Shown: one piece after another, positions 8,944 to 16,533 of the stretch
How positions within the stretch are numbered: position 1 is the stretch's first letter
Layout: the number at the start of each line of letters is the position of its first letter
NCBI GenBank assembly: GCA_963974055.1
Contig: CAXBCP010000016.1
Coordinates: 52,400 to 116,399 of the forward strand
Length of the DNA: 64,000 bases
From: CAXBCP01 sp963974055
Lineage (GTDB): Bacteria > Pseudomonadota > Alphaproteobacteria > MPNO01 > UBA830
Direction: 5' to 3'
Program-made: the position numbers and the translations under genes
Notes under the pieces: model-generated
Database searches by the model: none
What the model saw: only the letters and a program-made list of their open reading frames with translations
Told to the model about the DNA's origin: nothing

Positions 8944-10956
8944 CTAGAAAGTGACATTTGCGGTCAGCAGGAACGTTCTGCCCTGTTCCTTGAACGCATT
9001 CGCCTGCGTGTTGTCAGTATCGGCGGACGTCGCCCGGTCGACATAGGTCGTGTCGAGCAGGTTTTTGACATCGAGCCGCAGCCGGACAAATCTGTATCCC
9101 GGCGGCGTCCATTGTCCGTATATCCCGGCCACGAAATAGGCGGGCCGGTGGGCTGCGGAATTGTCTTCGTCGCGGAATGCGTATTCCGCCGATGCCCCGA
9201 GGCGCAACCCCGTGTCCATGAAGGTGTGCGCGCCGTCGACCGTCAGAATGTCGCCCATCTGAAGGCCGTGGAACGACCCACTGCCGCTGACCAGCAATTC
9301 GCCGTTCGCCCGGAACTTGCTGTGGGTAAATGTGGACCGGATAAACCCGGCGCCGTAATCGTATTTGCCGGCCAGGTTGAAGCCGCGCGAGTCGAGATCC
9401 CGCGACGTGCTGCGCCGCGCGTTGCCCCGCTCATGACTCCCGAATATCTTGTTCAGGAAAAGATGGGCATCCGCCGAAAAAGGCCCGTTATCCACCTTTG
9501 CGCCGAGCTTGTAGTTCCAGGAACGCGACGATGTCAGTCCGTCGTAATTCCACCGGCTCGCAAAATTGTAGATCGCGGATTCGCCGAGCGGGATCTGGCC
9601 GTAGGTGCTGCCGACACCGGCGTAACCGGTAATGCCCGACACGACATCGTACTCGGCATTCGCGTTGGCGCTTGGGCCGCCAGCCGTTATTTCGGTGCCG
9701 TCGATTCCCTCGAACCATTGCTGGTCGTAGCGTCCGCCAACGGAAACCCGGAAGCTTTTCGTCAGTTTCAGCCGCGCCTGGACGAACCCGCCGACATTGA
9801 GCGAGGTTTCTTCGTTCTGCAAAGGCACGCCGGCGCCCGCAAAACCACCCGACAGGTCGCCTTCACCCCGGTCGCGGTAGAAGTCCATACCCGCGGTCAC
9901 GTTGCCCGACCCCACCGGCCCCAGGTTTGTCGCGAATGTATTCGCGGCCTTGCCGCTGTAACTGGTGGTGGTCGACCCAAGGTGGAAGCGGTTGGGGCCA
10001 AATGCCAGCCGGTCGATCGACAGGGACGACTGGTTGACGCTGAGAACGAGTTCCGGATTAACCGTTTCGGTCGGGGCCTCATCCTTGTAGGAAACGCTCA
10101 ACGTCTTCCGTTTATACGCGTGCTCCGTGGGCGGCGAGCCGTTCACGAGCGATCCGAAATTGGACCGGTTCGGACGAATGCCGATATCCTGCGTATACCC
10201 GCTATTGACCTCGACACGGCCCCCGGACGTTCCCGTCCAGCCGAGCTTGCCGATAAAGTTCTTCATCTTCGGGGCGGTCCCGACGACTTCCTTGTTATCG
10301 CCGTCTTCGTAACTGTTGCCGTTTTCGTAGGTGCCGTGAAACAGTCCCTCGAAATTGTCTTTGCGGGTCGCGAACGTGAAAATGCCGCGCTTCGTCGCCG
10401 AGTTGGAATCGTAGCTGGATTTCAGATATCCGCCGAAGATTTCATCGGCCGCCACGATATCGCGCGCATCCTTGGTTTCATACGCGATCGATCCGCCGAG
10501 CGAGCCCGGGCCGACATCCGCGGGGCCGACGCCGGTTTCGATACGGACCGATTTCAGAAGACCGGGATCGATAATCGCGGTGCCGAGGTGGTGAAACGCC
10601 GAGTTGACCTGGCGGGCGCCGTCTATCTTCACGTTGAGGTTGGTGTCCTCGATTCCGTTCACATAGGATTTTCGGGATACATCCGATCCGCCACCCACAT
10701 TCACCGCGGATTCACCCTGAAAGACCTCGCTTATATCCGTGGGGTTGGCATGATCGATCTGTTCGGAATTGACCTGAACGCCACCCGGCGCGACTTCCGT
10801 CGCCGTCACGGAAATCGGATCGAGCACAGCTTCGTTCTGCGCAAGCGAGGGATGGGCGATAAACAGGCTGGTCACTGCTGCAAGGGCTGCCCCATACCGG
10901 CGGTTCCTGGTGTCTGAAATTTGGGATATCGGCGCCCGGGTATTTTGGCTGAACAT
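8944..10956 (-). CDS. TonB-dependent outer-membrane receptor
   Basis: A 670-residue outer-membrane receptor. A signal peptide ending near SLAQ (about residue 40) is followed by a TonB-box-like segment (LDPISVTATEV), a plug domain with QVNSEQIDHANPTDISEVFQGESAVNVGGG, and a beta-barrel ending in the aromatic terminus FLLTANVTF, where Phe is the last residue. I chose ATG 10956 because GAGGAAG precedes it by five bases; the frame continues upstream only through the regulatory region. It is the first gene of a seven-gene iron-uptake operon. The ligand is unknown: the plug and barrel look like the heme/siderophore receptor group. Two Fur-like boxes lie upstream. Confidence 0.92.
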   Translation of the reverse strand: MFSQNTRAPISQISDTRNRRYGAALAAVTSLFIAHPSLAQNEAVLDPISVTATEVAPGGVQVNSEQIDHANPTDISEVFQGESAVNVGGGSDVSRKSYVNGIEDTNLNVKIDGARQVNSAFHHLGTAIIDPGLLKSVRIETGVGPADVGPGSLGGSIAYETKDARDIVAADEIFGGYLKSSYDSNSATKRGIFTFATRKDNFEGLFHGTYENGNSYEDGDNKEVVGTAPKMKNFIGKLGWTGTSGGRVEVNSGYTQDIGIRPNRSNFGSLVNGSPPTEHAYKRKTLSVSYKDEAPTETVNPELVLSVNQSSLSIDRLAFGPNRFHLGSTTTSYSGKAANTFATNLGPVGSGNVTAGMDFYRDRGEGDLSGGFAGAGVPLQNEETSLNVGGFVQARLKLTKSFRVSVGGRYDQQWFEGIDGTEITAGGPSANANAEYDVVSGITGYAGVGSTYGQIPLGESAIYNFASRWNYDGLTSSRSWNYKLGAKVDNGPFSADAHLFLNKIFGSHERGNARRSTSRDLDSRGFNLAGKYDYGAGFIRSTFTHSKFRANGELLVSGSGSFHGLQMGDILTVDGAHTFMDTGLRLGASAEYAFRDEDNSAAHRPAYFVAGIYGQWTPPGYRFVRLRLDVKNLLDTTYVDRATSADTDNTQANAFKEQGRTFLLTANVTF

Positions 10957-10985
10957 TGTCTTCCTCGGCTTATTAAGCGTTCTCG

Positions 10986-11005
10986 AATTGAGAATGCTTC
11001 TTAAT
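10986..11005. promoter_or_regulatory. Fur-like box upstream of the receptor operon
   Basis: AATTGAGAATGCTTCTTAAT matches the general proteobacterial Fur pattern AATGAGAATNATTCTCATT in most positions and has dyad character. It lies 30 bases upstream of the receptor ATG, within the likely 5' leader or promoter, and would block transcription when iron is plentiful. Assigned by eye. Confidence 0.6.
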
Positions 11006-11149
11006 ACCGATTGAAAAAGGTACCTACCACACTGATTGTCTTTGATAAAACGATAAAAATGTATGCAAAATAACACAATTCCATATCCTGCTCTTGCCAG
11101 CTGCGCCGGTATTGCGATTCGCTGTGGAAACAATCCGTTGGCATTTTCT

Positions 11150-11171
11150 AATTGCGAATCATTCTTATTTA
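11150..11171. promoter_or_regulatory. Second Fur-like box in the receptor/AraC divergent region
   Basis: AATTGCGAATCATTCTTATTTA carries the GAATCATTC core of the Fur consensus. It is 56 bases upstream of the AraC-type regulator ATG and about 195 bases upstream of the receptor start, so it most likely controls the regulator gene, or both. Assigned by eye. Confidence 0.6.
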
Positions 11172-11226
11172 CATGATATTGGCGGGGTGAAGCGATCGGG
11201 CGCAATTTTGCCGAACCGGGAACGGA

Positions 11227-12246
11227 ATGAAAAAACGAGATCAGATTTCAGTGGATACCAGGGGCCTCCGGGTTGCCGACCGACGGGTGACCCGCGCTAT
11301 CCTGATCGAGATGGCGCGCGAGACGTCTGCACGGACATTCAGGATCACCGCCCCCGCCCTCGCCTACCGCGACACCGCAATTCTCGGACGATTAAGCAAT
11401 TTTCGCTGCCATTCCGGCCTGCACGTTCACGCTACCGACACGCTTGAAGCCCACGATCTCGACGCGGGATGGGACATGGAGCCTTCCGTCACGATTGCCG
11501 TCATGCTCGAAGGCCTGCTTGATGTCCGGCTGGACAACCAAACGATGAGGATCGGAAACGAAGACCGCCCGAGTGGCCATGCATGGTCGCTGACGGAGGA
11601 CACCCGGCTGACACGTAAATCGCGCAAGGGCACCCGGATCCGAAAGGTCGTGATAACAATCCCGCGCGACTGGATGGACGAGCTGGCTCTCGACGCGGCC
11701 CTACCCAACCGGAACCTGGCCGACTTCGCCAATACCCACCGGGCGAACATTACCTGGAGCCCGTCGCCCCATGCCGTTTCGCTTGCCGAACAGATACTGA
11801 ATCCGACACTCGCCCCGTCGGCATTCCAGAATATGTCGACCGACAGCCGCGCCCTCGAGATTGTCCGGGAAGCGCTTACCAGCATCGTAACGCCTGAAGA
11901 GAGTGCGCTGCGAAGCGCACCGCCGAGAACAAAGGAACAGGTCCGGGCGCAGACGATCCGCGCCTATCTTAACGAAAACCGGGCCCGGAACCCTACCCTG
12001 CAGCAAATCGCGCGCGACCTCGGGATGAGCGTTGCTTCGATGCAGACCGCGTTTAAAGCGACATACAATTCGACGATTGCCGATTTCAGCCGGGAATTGC
12101 GTCTACAGAATGCCCGAGCGGCCATCGAACGCGACGGCATCAGCGTCGGCGAGGCCGCCTATATCGCCGGCTATTCCAATCCCGCAAATTTCTCGACCGC
12201 CTTCAAACGTTTCTTCGGTCTGTCTCCGTCGGACGTGAAGGTATGA
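11227..12246 (+). CDS. AraC family transcriptional regulator
   Basis: A 339-residue cytoplasmic DNA-binding protein. The N-terminal effector-sensing half (about residues 20-230) has no obvious enzyme motif. The C-terminal AraC/XylS HTH domain (about 235-335) shows LQQIARDLGMSVASMQTAFKATY and the second helix pair GVGEAAY-type region, ending GYSNPANFSTAFKRFFGLSPSD, the family signature. It is divergent from the receptor gene, an arrangement known for PchR/YbtA-type siderophore-responsive activators. It probably activates the receptor operon when the ferric siderophore is present; that is inference from position. Its own promoter has a Fur-like box. Confidence 0.9.
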   Translation: MKKRDQISVDTRGLRVADRRVTRAILIEMARETSARTFRITAPALAYRDTAILGRLSNFRCHSGLHVHATDTLEAHDLDAGWDMEPSVTIAVMLEGLLDVRLDNQTMRIGNEDRPSGHAWSLTEDTRLTRKSRKGTRIRKVVITIPRDWMDELALDAALPNRNLADFANTHRANITWSPSPHAVSLAEQILNPTLAPSAFQNMSTDSRALEIVREALTSIVTPEESALRSAPPRTKEQVRAQTIRAYLNENRARNPTLQQIARDLGMSVASMQTAFKATYNSTIADFSRELRLQNARAAIERDGISVGEAAYIAGYSNPANFSTAFKRFFGLSPSDVKV

Positions 12247-12340
12247 CCGCACGATCCGTATCCGTGAAATCCGGCCCGGGTTGTCCGCGCATCCGAAGCC
12301 GCCGGGGCCGGCCCGGAACATTATCGATACCCGGCCAACC

Positions 12341-12370
12341 TACATTGCGATTAATTCGCATTCGTATTAT
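12341..12370. promoter_or_regulatory. Fur-like site upstream of the secreted protein / ExbBD genes
   Basis: The stretch contains TGCGATTAATTCGCA, whose TGCGA/TCGCA ends form a dyad, followed by TTCGTATTATT. It resembles the alphaproteobacterial Fur pattern and lies about 70-100 bases before the GTG of the next gene. It would bring the ExbB-ExbD-ExbD genes under the same iron control as the receptor operon. Confidence 0.5.
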
Positions 12371-12440
12371 TAAGCGCGCGATTTCGATGCGTCCTCGGAT
12401 CTGGTCCGGCGCGGCAGACGGCAGAGCAAGGAGTTCGACA

Positions 12441-12950
12441 GTGCGGTTTCTCACGTCCAGCCAAATGCAGCATCCCGGGCGGATTGCGCGAAGCGCCGGT
12501 GCGCGACGGATATTCCCGTGCGCGATGCTGATAATACCGGCCGTCGTCGCCGGCATGGCCGCAGTCGCTGCGCCAGCTTCCGGGAGCGCCGACGACACGG
12601 TGCCGGAACTGCATGTCGAGCTCAACAAGCTTGACGACATGGAAGGCCGGTGCCGCGCCTATATTCTGCTCCGGAACCGCACGGGACAGGCATTCGCGTC
12701 GCTTAAACTGGACCTTGTGATGTTCGACGAAGCCGGCATCGTCGCCAAACGCCTCGCCGTTCAGGCCGCCCCACTCCCCGTGTCCAAGACGGCACTCAAG
12801 GTATTCGATATCAAGGGGCTCCCCTGCGCCAGAATAAGCCAGATCCTCGCAAACGACATCCTGGAATGCCGCGGCGCAAAACTCCCGCGGACGGACTGCA
12901 TGGATTCGATCACGACATCGTCCCGCACCGCGACGCGCTTCATCAAATAA
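12441..12950 (+). CDS. Small secreted protein of unknown function in the iron locus
   Basis: A 169-residue protein with a basic N-region and a hydrophobic signal segment (MLIIPAVVAGMAAVAAPASGSA) ending near residue 50. The mature part is about 120 residues, with the pattern LHVELNKLDDMEGRCRAYILLRNRTG and three to four cysteines (GRC, PCAR, LEC, DC). I chose GTG 12441 because AAGGAG lies seven bases before it; ATG 12465 or ATG 12525 remain possible. It sits just upstream of exbB in the same direction. I do not know a functional name for it. Its constant place beside ExbB suggests a periplasmic role in TonB-linked uptake, which is speculative. Confidence 0.75.
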   Translation: MRFLTSSQMQHPGRIARSAGARRIFPCAMLIIPAVVAGMAAVAAPASGSADDTVPELHVELNKLDDMEGRCRAYILLRNRTGQAFASLKLDLVMFDEAGIVAKRLAVQAAPLPVSKTALKVFDIKGLPCARISQILANDILECRGAKLPRTDCMDSITTSSRTATRFIK

Positions 12951-12987
12951 TCCACACCCCCCGAATATACCGGTTTGAGAAGGTACA

Positions 12988-13746
12988 ATGGACAACCAGA
13001 CCCTGAATACAGCAGCGGATACCGCCCCCGTCGCATCGCCGGCAGCGACACCGGACATGCTGACCGCCCTGACCGACCTGATGCAGGTCGGCGGCCCCGT
13101 GGTCATGATTCTGTTCGCCATGTCCGTCTTCGCCACAGCGATCGTCCTGCTCAAGGTCTGGCAGTTCCAGTCCGCGAAGATCTTCACGCTCACCGGGCCG
13201 CGCGCCGTGCTGGCACTCTACAAGGCAGGCACGCCCCTGAAAGCGCTGGACAGGGCAGACCGGTCGCGCAATCCGGTATCCCACATGCTGGCCGGCGCCA
13301 TCCGCGGCCGGCGACGGCAGATACCGGAACACCTGGTGCGCGAGGAAATCGTCCGGCACGGCGCGCACATTCTGGAGGCACTCCGGTCCTGGTTGCGACC
13401 GCTCGAAGTGATCGGATCGCTGGCCCCGCTGCTCGGCCTGTTCGGCACGGTGCTCGGAATGATATCCGCCTTCCAGGGGCTTGAAGCCGCAGGCAACAAG
13501 GTGAACCCGGCCATTCTGTCGGGCGGGATCTGGGAGGCATTGCTGACCACCGCGGTAGGACTTGCCGTCGCGATGCCGGTGGTGGTGGTCCACAACTATT
13601 TCGACCGCGCCATCGAACGGCTTGCCCACGAGATGGAATCGCTGGTGACCCAGATATTCACGGAAGACCTGTCGGCCAAATCATCGGAAAAGGACCGGAC
13701 GCATGAACCGCTCGGACGCGCCGCCGCCATCGCTGCTGGGGAATAG
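12988..13746 (+). CDS. exbB: ExbB/TolQ/MotA family proton-channel protein
   Basis: A 252-residue inner-membrane protein that forms the proton channel with ExbD and energises TonB. A first membrane segment (about residues 33-55, VVMILFAMSVFATAIVLL) is followed by a cytoplasmic loop. The MotA/TolQ/ExbB core then reads PLEVIGSLAPLLGLFGTVLGMI near 150, with a third membrane segment after ALLTTAVGLAVAMPVVVVHNYF. It overlaps the first exbD by 44 bases. It is the canonical partner of the tonB gene in the divergent operon. Confidence 0.93.
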   Translation: MDNQTLNTAADTAPVASPAATPDMLTALTDLMQVGGPVVMILFAMSVFATAIVLLKVWQFQSAKIFTLTGPRAVLALYKAGTPLKALDRADRSRNPVSHMLAGAIRGRRRQIPEHLVREEIVRHGAHILEALRSWLRPLEVIGSLAPLLGLFGTVLGMISAFQGLEAAGNKVNPAILSGGIWEALLTTAVGLAVAMPVVVVHNYFDRAIERLAHEMESLVTQIFTEDLSAKSSEKDRTHEPLGRAAAIAAGE

Positions 13747-14131
13747 ACCTCCCCGGCGCCCGCTGACGATCGGCCTGACGCCGCTGATAGATGTCGTCTT
13801 TATCCTTATCGTCTTTTTCATGCTGGCGTCGTCGTTTCATCAATGGCGGTCGGTGACGCTTGAAGCCCCGTCGCCGGGTGGCGCCGGATCGGCGTTCGAA
13901 GGGACGATGCTGATCGAAGTACGCCCGGAGAGCGTCCGCCTCGCCGGCCGGACCCTGTCGGTCGAAGACCTGACGACGCGCGTTTCCGAACGCCTGGCCG
14001 AAAAGCCCGATCAGCGTATTCTGATCAGACCCGCCGGCGACGCCCGCGTCCAGGAGATCATCCGGGTCGTGGACGCAATCGCGGCCGCGGGCGCGCGCAA
14101 TGTGTCGCTGGTCCAGGATGCCGGGCGATGA
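13703..14131 (+). CDS. exbD: ExbD/TolR family protein, first copy
   Basis: A 142-residue inner-membrane protein with a single N-terminal membrane segment (PLIDVVFILIVFFMLASSF, about residues 29-47) and a periplasmic domain ending in VQEIIRVVDAIAAAGARNVSLV, the usual ExbD/TolR fold. The proton-carrying Asp of the family is the D of PLIDVVF. It starts inside the end of exbB and its TGA overlaps the ATG of the second exbD (ATGA). Two tandem ExbDs after one ExbB is known from some ExbB-ExbD1-ExbD2 systems (for example Xanthomonas), where they are not equivalent. Confidence 0.92.
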   Translation: MNRSDAPPPSLLGNRPPRRPLTIGLTPLIDVVFILIVFFMLASSFHQWRSVTLEAPSPGGAGSAFEGTMLIEVRPESVRLAGRTLSVEDLTTRVSERLAEKPDQRILIRPAGDARVQEIIRVVDAIAAAGARNVSLVQDAGR

Positions 14132-14541
14132 GGCTTGCCGACCGGAACGTCCTGCGCCGCCGGGCAAGCGACGACGACCGCATTATGCCGCTCATAAACG
14201 TCGTGTTTCTGCTGCTGATTTTTTTCATGCTCGCCGGACAGCTTTCGGCGTCGGACCCGTTCGAGATCACACCGCCGGAATCCATCAGCATCGCCGAAAG
14301 CGGCGACGAGGAGATGCTCGTCCTTGTCGGGAAAGACGGCCGGCTCGCCCTTAACGGCAAAACGGTGGGCGAGCGGGTTCTGATCGATACGCTCCGGGCC
14401 GCGCCCGAAGCGAAACGCGAACTGATCAGGCTCAAGGCCGACAACAATGCGCCGGCGGCAGCCCTCGTGTCCCTTTTGGGAAAACTGCGCGAAGCAGGCG
14501 TGCTCAGGATTCGGCTGCTGACGGTCCGGGGCGACAGCTAG
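14128..14541 (+). CDS. ExbD/TolR family protein, second copy
   Basis: A 137-residue ExbD paralogue. Its membrane segment reads MPLINVVFLLLIFFMLAGQL (about residues 20-39); the position that carries the essential Asp in the first copy is Asn here (PLINVVF). This suggests that it is not itself a proton carrier, or that it works only in combination with the first copy. The periplasmic part ends LVSLLGKLREAGVLRIRLLTV, standard for the family. Translationally coupled to the first exbD. It is the last gene of the plus-strand unit and converges with an unknown gene at 14584. Confidence 0.9.
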   Translation: MRLADRNVLRRRASDDDRIMPLINVVFLLLIFFMLAGQLSASDPFEITPPESISIAESGDEEMLVLVGKDGRLALNGKTVGERVLIDTLRAAPEAKRELIRLKADNNAPAAALVSLLGKLREAGVLRIRLLTVRGDS

Positions 14542-14583
14542 CGGGCCGCCGGTCCGCCTCTTTGTCCGGCTTGTCCCGGACCG

Positions 14584-15174
14584 TCAGTGAATGGTCATGC
14601 CGGCGTCGGACCGGGCAGCCGAGAAGCCATCGGACGACGGCCTGTCATCATCGGCAGGGCGCGACATGCTGCGCGGGCGGGGTTCCGGCACCGGATGCCG
14701 CTGCAACAGCAGGCCCTTGCTCGCAAACGCCATCGCGAGTTCCGACAACGGCTCCATGACCAGGCGGACGCCGGCCGGCGCGAGATACCCGGCAAGCGAC
14801 TCGAACGCGGCAGGGGCCATGCCGTTCTGCATATCGGCGACCAGACGGACAAAGGCGACCTCGTCGCGGCTTACCCCGATGCAGTTCTGGAAATGCAGCG
14901 AAAGATGCACCTTCAGCGAGGACGTAAAATGGGTCATGAAGCGGTCGAAAACGAGGTGTGTTTCGGCCATCCCGGCAAGCTCGAATGCCCGGCGCAACTG
15001 GGTGTAGTAGTGGTTGGCGTCCTGATGCGCATCCTGGCCGGCATCGGGGCCGCCCCGGCGGCAGGCCTGGGCCCAGGTCCGGATCGTCCAGACAAGAAAC
15101 TGGTCGCCGAACCCAAGGGCGCTCATGGTTTCCGGCACAGTGGACGGGGCGCGCCCTACCCGGTGGTTGTTCAT
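14584..15174 (-). CDS. Conserved-looking hypothetical protein under a Fur-like box
   Basis: A 196-residue soluble protein with no membrane segment or signal peptide. The middle is helical and histidine-rich (QDAHQDANHYYTQLRRAFELAG, FDRFMTHFTSSLKVHLSLHF). The last 35 residues are Pro/Arg/Ser-rich and probably disordered. AAGGGAG precedes the ATG by seven bases. I do not recognise the family. It begins with its own Fur-like box 117 bases upstream and lies at the edge of the TonB/Exb locus, so it is probably iron-regulated. Histidine-rich helices could bind a metal, but this is only a suggestion. Confidence 0.75.
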   Translation of the reverse strand: MNNHRVGRAPSTVPETMSALGFGDQFLVWTIRTWAQACRRGGPDAGQDAHQDANHYYTQLRRAFELAGMAETHLVFDRFMTHFTSSLKVHLSLHFQNCIGVSRDEVAFVRLVADMQNGMAPAAFESLAGYLAPAGVRLVMEPLSELAMAFASKGLLLQRHPVPEPRPRSMSRPADDDRPSSDGFSAARSDAGMTIH

Positions 15175-15290
15175 CGTCTTGCTCCCTTCTTACGCCGTCG
15201 ATCCGATCGGGGCCGTCACAGCGGCGGCATTGCTGCGGCCGCCGAAACGCGGCTGAAAGACCAAGGCTATCCATGCCCTGCTTTTCTGTC

Positions 15291-15317
15291 AATGCAATTG
15301 CAACTCATTCTCAATTT
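15291..15317. promoter_or_regulatory. Fur-like box upstream of the hypothetical gene at 14584-15174
   Basis: The sequence reads AATGCAATTGCAACTCATTC followed by TCAATTT, containing the CATTCTCAATT half of the Fur consensus and a GCAATTGC palindrome. It lies about 115 bases upstream of the minus-strand gene. Assigned by eye. Confidence 0.55.
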
Positions 15318-15419
15318 AAAAACCGAAACAACCGGTAATGCGGCGTTCGCACCGCATTGCAGAGGGCTCGGCGGCGGGAATGCGCGGCCCGATGGTCCGG
15401 AAACCGCCGGCGGCGCCCT

Positions 15420-15827
15420 TCAGGTATCGGTCGGGACGCGCCAGGACGATTCCGCGTGGGCCTTGGATGTCACATCCACGACCACCCCGTTCGGATCCCG
15501 GTACTTGCGTTCCGATTCCGGGCCGCCGCCCACATTGAGGATCTGACCGTGATAGGTACCGCCGGCCGCTTCGACCGCCGCGCTGGCTTCCGGCACGTCA
15601 TCGACCAGAAAACCCATGTGATGCAGCCCTAGGTAATCCGGTCCGCGCTCATCGGGCGCGTTGTCATTCGACCGCAGATGAAGCAGAGCAAGCGACACCA
15701 CGCCGTCCGACAGCATGATCGCCACCTTCGACTGCCGCACCCGCTCCATCCCGAAGGCGGCCTCGTAGAATTTTGCGCTTTCCTCCAGGTCCCGGACGCT
15801 CAGCGCAAGGTGTCTCAGCTTTGCCAT
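15420..15827 (-). CDS. VOC family protein (glyoxalase/dioxygenase superfamily)
   Basis: A 135-residue single VOC-fold protein. It shows two beta-alpha-beta-beta-beta modules: LRHLALSVRDLEESAKFYE at the start, and LHHMGFLVDDVPEASAAVEAAGG in the middle. RDPNGVVVDVT near the end carries the second acidic metal ligand position. Likely metal ligands are the His of LRHLAL, the His of LHHMGF and the acidic residue near the C-terminus. The reaction is not inferable from the sequence. GGGGAGAACGACG directly precedes the ATG. The gene stands alone. Confidence 0.85.
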   Translation of the reverse strand: MAKLRHLALSVRDLEESAKFYEAAFGMERVRQSKVAIMLSDGVVSLALLHLRSNDNAPDERGPDYLGLHHMGFLVDDVPEASAAVEAAGGTYHGQILNVGGGPESERKYRDPNGVVVDVTSKAHAESSWRVPTDT

Positions 15828-15939
15828 CGTCGTTCTCCCCGACCGTGCGTGTATTATCCACGCCGAATAGTAGGTCCGGGAAGAGCCCCCTGAAAAGAGG
15901 AAATCCGTCCGGCGGGAAAAGCCGGAACCGAAGGCAAGC

Positions 15940-16395
15940 TCAGGCCGCGTCCTGCCACCGGGCGATGGTCACCGGATGCATGTCATAGATCGCACGGTAT
16001 TCGACCTCGAACGCGTCGGTCAGCGAAATGCCGTCCGCCTCGGCGCGGTCAGCGGCGAGATCCTCGGCCACCTGCCGGGCATGGGCGTCGCGCTCCGCCT
16101 CGGTCCAGCAGCGATAGAGCGGCCATTCGTCGGAATATTCGTTCACCCACTCGCAGCCCGTCATTTCCGCGAGCAGCGAGTGAACCAGGTGGTCCCGGGT
16201 GTCGGCGAACAATGTCGCACCCCGGATGAATCCTTCATCGTCGGTCGACGCCAAGAATGCCGTGCCGCTGACCCGGTCGCGAATGATGCAGCCACGGTGA
16301 TTGAGGCTGATCTCCAGCGGGAATGCGCGCCGGCTGTTCCAGCCGTAAAGCTGGCTGAGGGGAATTTTCCGGGTCGGCAGGAAATCGGTATGCAT
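15940..16395 (-). CDS. Hypothetical protein divergent from the WYL regulator
   Basis: A 151-residue soluble protein rich in acidic and aromatic residues. It opens MHTDFLPTRKIPLSQLYGWN and includes LEISLNHRGCIIRDRVSGTAFLAS, CEWVNEYSDEWPLYRCWTEAERDAHA and a helical C-terminus. I chose ATG 16395 because AGAGAGGA lies eight bases upstream; the very long frame that continues over the neighbouring gene is a shadow. It shares a 138-base divergent region with the WYL regulator and is a likely target of it. I do not recognise a functional family. Confidence 0.7.
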   Translation of the reverse strand: MHTDFLPTRKIPLSQLYGWNSRRAFPLEISLNHRGCIIRDRVSGTAFLASTDDEGFIRGATLFADTRDHLVHSLLAEMTGCEWVNEYSDEWPLYRCWTEAERDAHARQVAEDLAADRAEADGISLTDAFEVEYRAIYDMHPVTIARWQDAA

Positions 16396-16533
16396 GGCTT
16401 GATCCTCTCTCTTGGCTGATATCGCAGCCGTTGTTTCGCCGGGCTGCGTTTGCAGCCGTTGTTTCGATGTTTTCAGATTACCTTCCTTATTCGTCACTTT
16501 CCGGGGTATAAAAAACACGAAGGGGAGACCGTC

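Noticed and set aside
8527..10917. 796-codon plus-strand open frame opposite the TonB-dependent receptor and binding protein
   Set aside because: It is antisense to two clear iron-uptake genes, has shadow-like composition (Arg/Gly/Pro/Val/His runs) and no family motif.
10957..11226. Cobalamin riboswitch before the TonB-dependent receptor
   Set aside because: No B12-box-like element was found; Fur-like boxes explain regulation better.
14541..14583. Terminator between exbD2 and the convergent hypothetical gene
   Set aside because: A GGTCCG...CGGACC pair exists but with a loop of about 20 bases and no T-tract; too weak to list.
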